Part shown: piece by piece, positions 1-4,257 of the stretch
Numbering within the stretch: position 1 is the stretch's first letter
Layout of the letters: each line of letters opens with the position of its first letter
DNA from: Immundisolibacteraceae bacterium
Lineage (GTDB): Bacteria > Pseudomonadota > Gammaproteobacteria > Immundisolibacterales > Immundisolibacteraceae
Assembly: GCA_019090185.1 (NCBI GenBank)
Contig: JAHRWJ010000134.1
Coordinates: 1-6,137 of the forward strand
Length of the DNA: 6,137 nt
Direction of reading: 5' to 3'
Notes under the pieces: model-generated
Databases searched by the model: none
Told to the model about the DNA's origin: nothing
What the model saw: the letters and a program-made list of their open reading frames with translations, nothing else
Program-made: the position numbers and the translations under genes

Positions 1-950
1 CCCTCACAAAGGTCGGCAAAATCTGACTGCAGACGCATCATGATCGGCTGGGTCTCTGGATCACCAAACCGGCAATTAAATTCCAACACCTGAGGGATAC
101 CGGCAGCATCAATCATCACACCGGCGTAAAGAAAGCCTGTGTAGGGCGCTCCCTCGGCAGCCATGCCGGCTACGGTTGGCTCAATGACCTGCTCCATAAT
201 GCGTTGATGCATTATTTCGGTGACCACGGGGGCCGGTGAGTAGGCACCCATGCCACCGGTGTTGGGGCCCTTGTCGCCCGCATCCCGAGCTTTGTGATCC
301 TGACTGCTGGCCAGCGCTAATATCTGACTGCCCGCAGAACCCTGACCCACCATGACGATAAAGCTGGCCTCTTCACCCAGCAGAAATTCCTCAATCACAA
401 TCCGGCTTCCGGCAGCACCAAAAGCGCCATGCTCCAGCATCTGCTCTACAGCCGCCAACGCCTCAGCTTGTGTCGCCGCAATCACCACCCCTTTACCGGC
501 GGCAAGGCCATCGGCCTTCACCACCAGAGGCCCAGATTGGCTGCGCACATATGCCCGTGCCGCCTCGGCGTCTTCAAAGGTGGCATAACCGCCGGTCGGA
601 ATTTGGTGGCGCTGTAGAAAGTCCTTGGTAAATGCCTTCGAACCTTCAAGTTGAGCCGCTTTTGCGGATGGACCAAAACAGCGCAAACCAGCTTCCTGAA
701 ACCGGTCGACGATACCGGCCACCAGTGGGGCTTCTGGCCCAACGATGGTCAGACCAATCTTGTTGTCGGTCGCAAACTCAACCAAAGCTGGAATATCTTC
801 AGCCCCTATTGCCACATTTTCGATACCTGGTTCAGCCGCGCTGCCCGCGTTACCCGGCGCAACAAACACCCGGTCAACTCGCTCTGACTGGATTAACTTC
901 CACGCCAGCGCATGTTCACGACCACCACCACCTATGACTAATACCTGCAT
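1..950 (-). CDS. purD: Phosphoribosylamine-glycine ligase (GAR synthetase), 3' end beyond the window
   Basis: Cytosolic enzyme of de novo purine synthesis. It joins glycine to 5-phosphoribosylamine using ATP, giving glycinamide ribonucleotide. The visible part is 316 codons of a family usually about 425-430 residues long, so the C-terminal domain is cut off by the window edge. The reading frame is unbroken. The N-terminal domain opens with VLVIGGGGREHALAWKL (residues 3-19) and contains IVGPEAPLVAGI (69-80). The ATP-grasp part shows VVKADGLAAGKGV (143-155), EEFLLGEEASF (187-197), SQDHK (216-220) and GPNTGGMGAYSPAPV (228-242). The metal-binding stretch EFNCRFGDPETQPIM lies at 290-304. The ATG at 950 is preceded by an AGGTAGG-type ribosome site (953-959). 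It lies 37 bp after the purH stop with no terminator between, so purH and purD are probably cotranscribed. Identity is very secure; only the far end is unseen. Confidence 0.97.
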   Translation of the reverse strand, partial: MQVLVIGGGGREHALAWKLIQSERVDRVFVAPGNAGSAAEPGIENVAIGAEDIPALVEFATDNKIGLTIVGPEAPLVAGIVDRFQEAGLRCFGPSAKAAQLEGSKAFTKDFLQRHQIPTGGYATFEDAEAARAYVRSQSGPLVVKADGLAAGKGVVIAATQAEALAAVEQMLEHGAFGAAGSRIVIEEFLLGEEASFIVMVGQGSAGSQILALASSQDHKARDAGDKGPNTGGMGAYSPAPVVTEIMHQRIMEQVIEPTVAGMAAEGAPYTGFLYAGVMIDAAGIPQVLEFNCRFGDPETQPIMMRLQSDFADLCE

Positions 951-952
951 AA

Positions 953-959
953 CCTACCT
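953..959 (-). promoter_or_regulatory. Ribosome binding site of purD
   Basis: AGGTAGG on the minus strand; the first AGG lies six bases from the ATG at 950. It fits an independent ribosome site within the 37-bp purH-purD gap. Confidence 0.55.
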
Positions 960-987
960 ATCTATTCAAATTGGATAACAAACCAGA

Positions 988-2547
988 CTAGTGGCGAAAA
1001 TGGCGAGCACCGGTAAATACCATGGCAATGCCATGCTCATCGGCTGCCGCAATCACTTCCGCATCCCGCATAGATCCGCCAGGTTGAATGATGGCGGTCG
1101 CACCGGCAGCTGCACAACTATCAATCCCATCACGGAATGGGAAAAAAGCATCGCTGGCGACCACTGCCTGGGCCATATCCAGCTCTGCATCTGCTGCCTT
1201 CAGCGCTGCGATTCGAGTCGAGTCTACCCGACTCATCTGACCGGCCCCAATGCCCAGCGTACGGCCATGACTGGCAAACACAATGGCATTCGATTTAACA
1301 AATTTGGCAACTCGATCAGCAAACAATAAATCCTGCAGCTGTTGCTGGGTCGGCGCGATTTTGGTCACAACCTGAATGGTATCTGCGTTAGCGGCGGCCA
1401 CATCTCGGCTCTGCACCAACAGCCCCCCATTCACCCGTTTCATCTGCAAACTGTCTGCGATCAGACGCTGGCCACCGACCAATAACCGAATATTAGCTTT
1501 AGCAGCAAACACTTTCGCCACATCATCATCAATAGCCGGCACCAGCATTAACTCAAGAAACTGCCGATCGAGTATGGTTTGCGCCAAGGCTGCATCAATC
1601 GGCCGGTTAAAAGCAATAATGCCGCCAAAGGCTGAAGTACTATCGGTCGCATAAGCCTGTTCATAGGCCTGGGCAACCGTCGCAGCGGTAGCGACGCCGC
1701 AGGGATTAGCATGCTTAACAATCACACAGGCCGGCTCACTAAAAGCAGCGACACATTCCAGCGCCGCGTCGGCATCGGCAACGTTGTTGAATGAGAGCTC
1801 CTTACCCTGCAGCTGATCACAGGCAGCAATGCCAGAATCCACACCAATCTCACGATAAAAAGCCGCCTGCTGGTGGGGGTTTTCACCATAGCGCATCACC
1901 TGATGGCGAGTCATCTGAATTTGCAGCGTTTCCGCAAACGGCTGTTCGTCACTGGCTAATTGAGACTGTAGCCAGGTAGCAATCGCCGCCTCATAACTGG
2001 CCGAATGGGCAAATGCTCGGGTAGCCAGTTCCAGCCGTGTGCGCGCACTGGTATTACCGTCGTTATCGCGCAGCTCCTGCAGCACTTGATCAAAGTCATT
2101 ATTTTCAACGACCACGGTGACCGCCTGACAATTTTTGGCCGCCGCTCGCAACATGGTCGGCCCGCCGATATCGATCTGCTCAATAGCAGTAGCCAGATCA
2201 CAATCAGGCTGAGCGATCGTCTCGCGAAATGGGTAAAGGTTAACCACCACCATGTCGATCGGCGGTATCTCCCGTTCGGCGATCTGGCGCAGGTGCTCAG
2301 GGTCGTCGCGGCGGGCCAATATGCCACCGTGAATTTTGGGGTGCAGGGTTTTTACCCGACCGTCCATCATCTCCGCAAAACCGGTGTAGTCACCAACTTC
2401 AACAACCTCAATACCCGCTGCACGCAATAACTTGGCAGTACCACCTGTAGAGAGTAGCTCCACACCTAACTCAGCTAAGCCAAGACAGAAATCCACAACA
2501 CCCTGTTTGTTGGATACGCTTATTAAAGCTCGTTCAATTTTAGCCAT
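988..2547 (-). CDS. purH: Bifunctional AICAR formyltransferase / IMP cyclohydrolase
   Basis: Catalyses the last two steps of de novo IMP synthesis: formylation of AICAR with 10-formyl-tetrahydrofolate, then ring closure of FAICAR to IMP. The product is 519 residues, close to the usual 520-530. The N-terminal MGS-like cyclohydrolase domain (about 1-195) shows [15 protein letters not shown] (33-37) and [16 protein letters not shown] (61-76). The C-terminal transformylase domain shows RYGENPHQ (219-226), the active-site KHANPCG (278-284), KSNAIVFA (418-425), [12 protein letters not shown] (432-443) and SDAFFPF (465-471), and ends in ARHFRH. I chose the ATG at 2547 because a GAAGGAA ribosome site (2551-2557) sits just upstream and the protein then starts [12 protein letters not shown], as in relatives. 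The frame stays open upstream to a GTG at 2598, but the extra 17 residues look unlike the family. First gene after the intergenic region, with purD following. Confidence 0.97.
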   Translation of the reverse strand: MAKIERALISVSNKQGVVDFCLGLAELGVELLSTGGTAKLLRAAGIEVVEVGDYTGFAEMMDGRVKTLHPKIHGGILARRDDPEHLRQIAEREIPPIDMVVVNLYPFRETIAQPDCDLATAIEQIDIGGPTMLRAAAKNCQAVTVVVENNDFDQVLQELRDNDGNTSARTRLELATRAFAHSASYEAAIATWLQSQLASDEQPFAETLQIQMTRHQVMRYGENPHQQAAFYREIGVDSGIAACDQLQGKELSFNNVADADAALECVAAFSEPACVIVKHANPCGVATAATVAQAYEQAYATDSTSAFGGIIAFNRPIDAALAQTILDRQFLELMLVPAIDDDVAKVFAAKANIRLLVGGQRLIADSLQMKRVNGGLLVQSRDVAAANADTIQVVTKIAPTQQQLQDLLFADRVAKFVKSNAIVFASHGRTLGIGAGQMSRVDSTRIAALKAADAELDMAQAVVASDAFFPFRDGIDSCAAAGATAIIQPGGSMRDAEVIAAADEHGIAMVFTGARHFRH

Positions 2548-2550
2548 CGA

Positions 2551-2557
2551 TTCCTTC
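2551..2557 (-). promoter_or_regulatory. Ribosome binding site deciding the purH start
   Basis: GAAGGAA on the minus strand, with its AGGA four bases before the ATG at 2547. It supports this ATG over the in-frame GTG at 2598, which lies inside the arm of an inverted repeat. Confidence 0.75.
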
Positions 2558-2597
2558 ACCAATTTAATGTCTGTTGATTCAAGTTTTAAAATAATCA

Positions 2598-2621
2598 CTG
2601 CCGTTAGGGTTAAGTCGGCAG
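2598..2621 (-). repeat. Inverted repeat in the purH leader, possible hairpin
   Basis: Perfect 6-bp arms CTGCCG and CGGCAG separated by 12 bp, centred about 60 bp upstream of the purH ATG. On the transcribed strand it is followed by TGATTATTTTAAAAC, which is rich in T but has no long T-run. It could be a weak hairpin in the purH leader RNA or a protein-binding site. No function can be assigned from sequence alone. Confidence 0.4.
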
Positions 2622-2654
2622 CTTCACTATCGAATGAAACAACGAAAACCCGCC

Positions 2655-2670
2655 ATCATTAGCTAACGAT
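2655..2670. promoter_or_regulatory. 16-bp near-perfect palindrome, possible operator
   Basis: ATCATTAGCTAACGAT is self-complementary except for one pair and has the perfect core TTAGCTAA. It lies between the terminator and purH, 108 bp upstream of the ATG, where a regulator of purHD could bind. It does not match the E. coli PurR operator (ACGCAAACGTTTGCGT type), so the binder, if any, is unknown. Confidence 0.35.
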
Positions 2671-2703
2671 AAAACGCTACTGATCACATCGCTGAATCAA
2701 CCC

Positions 2704-2745
2704 CCAGAAAACGAAAACGGGCTATCCACCGCTGGACAACCCGTT
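2704..2745 (-). terminator. Probable rho-independent terminator after fis
   Basis: On the minus strand AACGGG (2745-2740) pairs with CCCGTT (2721-2716). The inner part TTGTCC/GGATAG extends the stem with two mismatches and leaves a 6-base loop. The 3' arm runs directly into TTCGTTTTCTGG, a broken T-tract. Placed 119 bp after the fis stop and before the purH leader, it fits the end of the DUF3426-dusB-fis transcript. The interrupted T-run suggests termination may be partial. Confidence 0.65.
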
Positions 2746-2863
2746 GCTTCTTGTTGATTCTAGTTCTGTTTTGATCCCTACCCAGGCCAGGACCTTAGGT
2801 TAGATCAAATCAGGGCCATATCAGTAACAAAATTTGGCCGTTCTAAATCAAGTCATTATTTTA

Positions 2864-3202
2864 TCAATTTTTGATCTGATGCTGCTCCAGTTTCTTCTGC
2901 AAGGTATTACGGCTCATTCCCAAGTATCTGGCTGCTTTACTGCGGTTACCACAGCAATGTTCCATCACCGTCTTCAGTAGTGGCCGCTCCACCTCGCTAA
3001 GAACCAGGTCATAAAGCCCGGCCGGTTCAGTGCCATCCAGATCACCAAGGTAGCGTTCAACCGCCACAGCCACCACCTCGCAAATCGGCTGCTGCCCAAC
3101 CTTAGGAGCACATAGTGACTCCTTCGACAAACTCTCGTCGTAGCACCCTAACTGGGGTTCCGTTGCTGGTTCCAACACCCCCTGCTCAATTGCACCCGTC
3201 AC
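2864..3202 (-). CDS. fis: Fis-family nucleoid DNA-binding protein (start uncertain, non-ATG)
   Basis: Fis is a small dimeric nucleoid protein that bends DNA and regulates rRNA promoters, recombination and replication. The C-terminal core, GLYDLVLSEVERPLL then GNRSKAARYLGMSRNTLQKKL, aligns without gaps to E. coli Fis (98 residues) and forms the helix-turn-helix. The position directly after dusB is the classic one. No ATG exists upstream of the core: the only in-frame ATGs lie inside it. I chose the GTG at 3202 (112 residues) because AGGGGG (3209-3214) lies six bases before it and the length suits the family. Alternatives are GTG 3268, which would overlap dusB by 34 bp, TTG 3229, and GTG 3178/TTG 3175. 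The N-terminal arm region resembles no Fis I know and is Cys/Pro-containing. Several usual DNA-contact positions differ (see findings). Family assignment is secure; the start is not. Confidence 0.88.
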   Translation of the reverse strand: MTGAIEQGVLEPATEPQLGCYDESLSKESLCAPKVGQQPICEVVAVAVERYLGDLDGTEPAGLYDLVLSEVERPLLKTVMEHCCGNRSKAARYLGMSRNTLQKKLEQHQIKN

Positions 3203-3234
3203 ACCCGGCCCCCTGTTTTTAAGATCCAAAAATT

Positions 3235-4257
3235 CTAGTGATAATGCACCCTCCTGGTAGCAGACCACGATTCTAATAACTTCAACTGCTCTATCGGCGA
3301 TTCAAGCTGATTGAATCGCTTACGAACAGCCACACCCTCATCACCCCAGTCGGCGCAATACCAACCAAAGTGTTTACGTGCCATGGCGACCCCTTGAACA
3401 TCACCGTAATATCGGTGAATCGCCAGCAGATGATCACGAATCACCGTCAGGCGCTCATTCTGGTCAGGTGGTGCTACTCGCAGCCCGGTCTGAAGATACT
3501 CATTGATTTGATGAAAAATCCATGGCTGCCCCTGGGCAGCTCGGCCGATCACAACACCATCGGCACCGGTAAGATTCAGAACCTGCTCGGCCTGCTCCGG
3601 CGAAGTGATATCGCCGTTGGCAAAAACGGGTATAGAGACGTTTTCCTTAACACGGCGGATAGTATCGTATTCAACTGCGCCGCGGTAGCCACATTGACGA
3701 GATCGGCCATGAATAGTTAACGCCTGAATACCGGCTGCCTGTGCCAACCCGGCAATCATCTCTGCATTACGGGTTTCAGGGCTCCAGCCGGTACGGATTT
3801 TCAAGGTCACCGGCACATCAACCGCGGCCACAACGCCGACCAATATTTCTGCCACCAGCACCGGATCACGCAGCAAAGCCGAACCCGCCGCCTTTCGACA
3901 AACTTTTTTTGCCGGACAGCCCATATTGATATCAATGATCTGTGCGCCGCGTTGAGCATTTCTGATCGCCGCCTGAACCATGTCGTCGACATCACCGCCA
4001 ACAATTTGAATCGCTCGAGGTTCCAGGTCAGCGCTAATATCCGAGCGCAACAGGGACTTACGAGTGCCTTGTAAATCCGGATTTGCTGAGACCATCTCAG
4101 CGACCGCATGGCCGGCGCCATAACGACGACAAATGGCTCGAAAAGGGGCATCGGTGATACCCGCCATTGGTGCCAGCATCACCGGGCTAGAGAGCCGATA
4201 AGGCCCAATGGTCGGCGGCTGACACCGACTCACAGGCACTTCAGCTGGCCGACTCAA
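3235..4257 (-). CDS. dusB: tRNA-dihydrouridine synthase B
   Basis: FMN-dependent, NADPH-using cytosolic enzyme that reduces a D-loop uridine of tRNA (U17 in E. coli DusB). Up to 340 residues; relatives are about 320-335. The TIM-barrel part shows LAPMAGITDAPFR (28-40), QIVGGD (84-89), DINMGCPAKKV (109-119) with the catalytic Cys114, TLKIRTGW (151-158), TIHGRSR (181-187), ANGDI (213-217) and IGRAAQGQPWIF (237-248). The helical tRNA-binding domain follows from about 255 and includes ARKHFGWY (293-300). A stop (TAG at 4266-4264) lies two codons upstream, so no ATG start is possible: the first start is TTG 4257, sharing bases with the TGA of the upstream gene. GTG 4239 and GTG 4233 are alternatives that still keep IGPYRL (17-22). 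Neither has a strong ribosome site, so translational coupling to the upstream gene is likely. Its last codons carry a perfect AGGAGG, ahead of fis. Confidence 0.96.
   Translation of the reverse strand: MSRPAEVPVSRCQPPTIGPYRLSSPVMLAPMAGITDAPFRAICRRYGAGHAVAEMVSANPDLQGTRKSLLRSDISADLEPRAIQIVGGDVDDMVQAAIRNAQRGAQIIDINMGCPAKKVCRKAAGSALLRDPVLVAEILVGVVAAVDVPVTLKIRTGWSPETRNAEMIAGLAQAAGIQALTIHGRSRQCGYRGAVEYDTIRRVKENVSIPVFANGDITSPEQAEQVLNLTGADGVVIGRAAQGQPWIFHQINEYLQTGLRVAPPDQNERLTVIRDHLLAIHRYYGDVQGVAMARKHFGWYCADWGDEGVAVRKRFNQLESPIEQLKLLESWSATRRVHYH
3250..3255 (-). promoter_or_regulatory. Perfect AGGAGG inside the 3' end of dusB, without a start at normal spacing
   Basis: AGGAGG formed by two consecutive Arg codons near the end of dusB, just upstream of fis. 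In the fis frame the codons at normal spacing are GCA, TTA and TCA, none of which is a start. In the dusB frame the TAG stop follows within five codons. It may help load ribosomes for fis, act as a standby site, or be chance. Confidence 0.4.

Larger units (their letters stand above)
2548..2863 (-). other. Gene-free region between fis and purH (terminator plus purHD leader)
   Basis: These 316 bp carry no plausible gene on either strand. In the direction of transcription they hold about 118 bp after the tandem fis stop codons (TGA TAA at 2866-2861), a hairpin with a T-rich tail at 2745-2704, and about 155 bp leading to the purH ATG. The leader contains a 16-bp near-palindrome (2655-2670), an inverted repeat with 6-bp arms (2598-2621) and two of three copies of GTTGATTC (the third lies upstream of the terminator). 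The purHD promoter should lie here, but I could not find a -35/-10 pair with good spacing, so none is called. Confidence 0.8.

Noticed and set aside
352..937. Plus-strand open frames opposite purD
   Set aside because: They lie fully antisense to a strongly conserved coding frame, have no recognisable domains and look like shadows of it.
2548..2598. In-frame N-terminal extension of purH from a GTG at 2598
   Set aside because: The extra 17 residues do not resemble PurH N-termini, and the ATG at 2547 has a good ribosome site and family-like start.
2805..2845. GGCCA...TGGCC inverted repeat after fis as a second terminator
   Set aside because: The stem is only 5 bp with a 16-base loop and no T-tract follows; the hairpin at 2716-2745 is much better.
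3203..3268. Longer fis from GTG 3268 (134 residues)
   Set aside because: It would overlap dusB by 34 bp, lacks a clear ribosome site and makes Fis about a third longer than usual. Not fully excluded.
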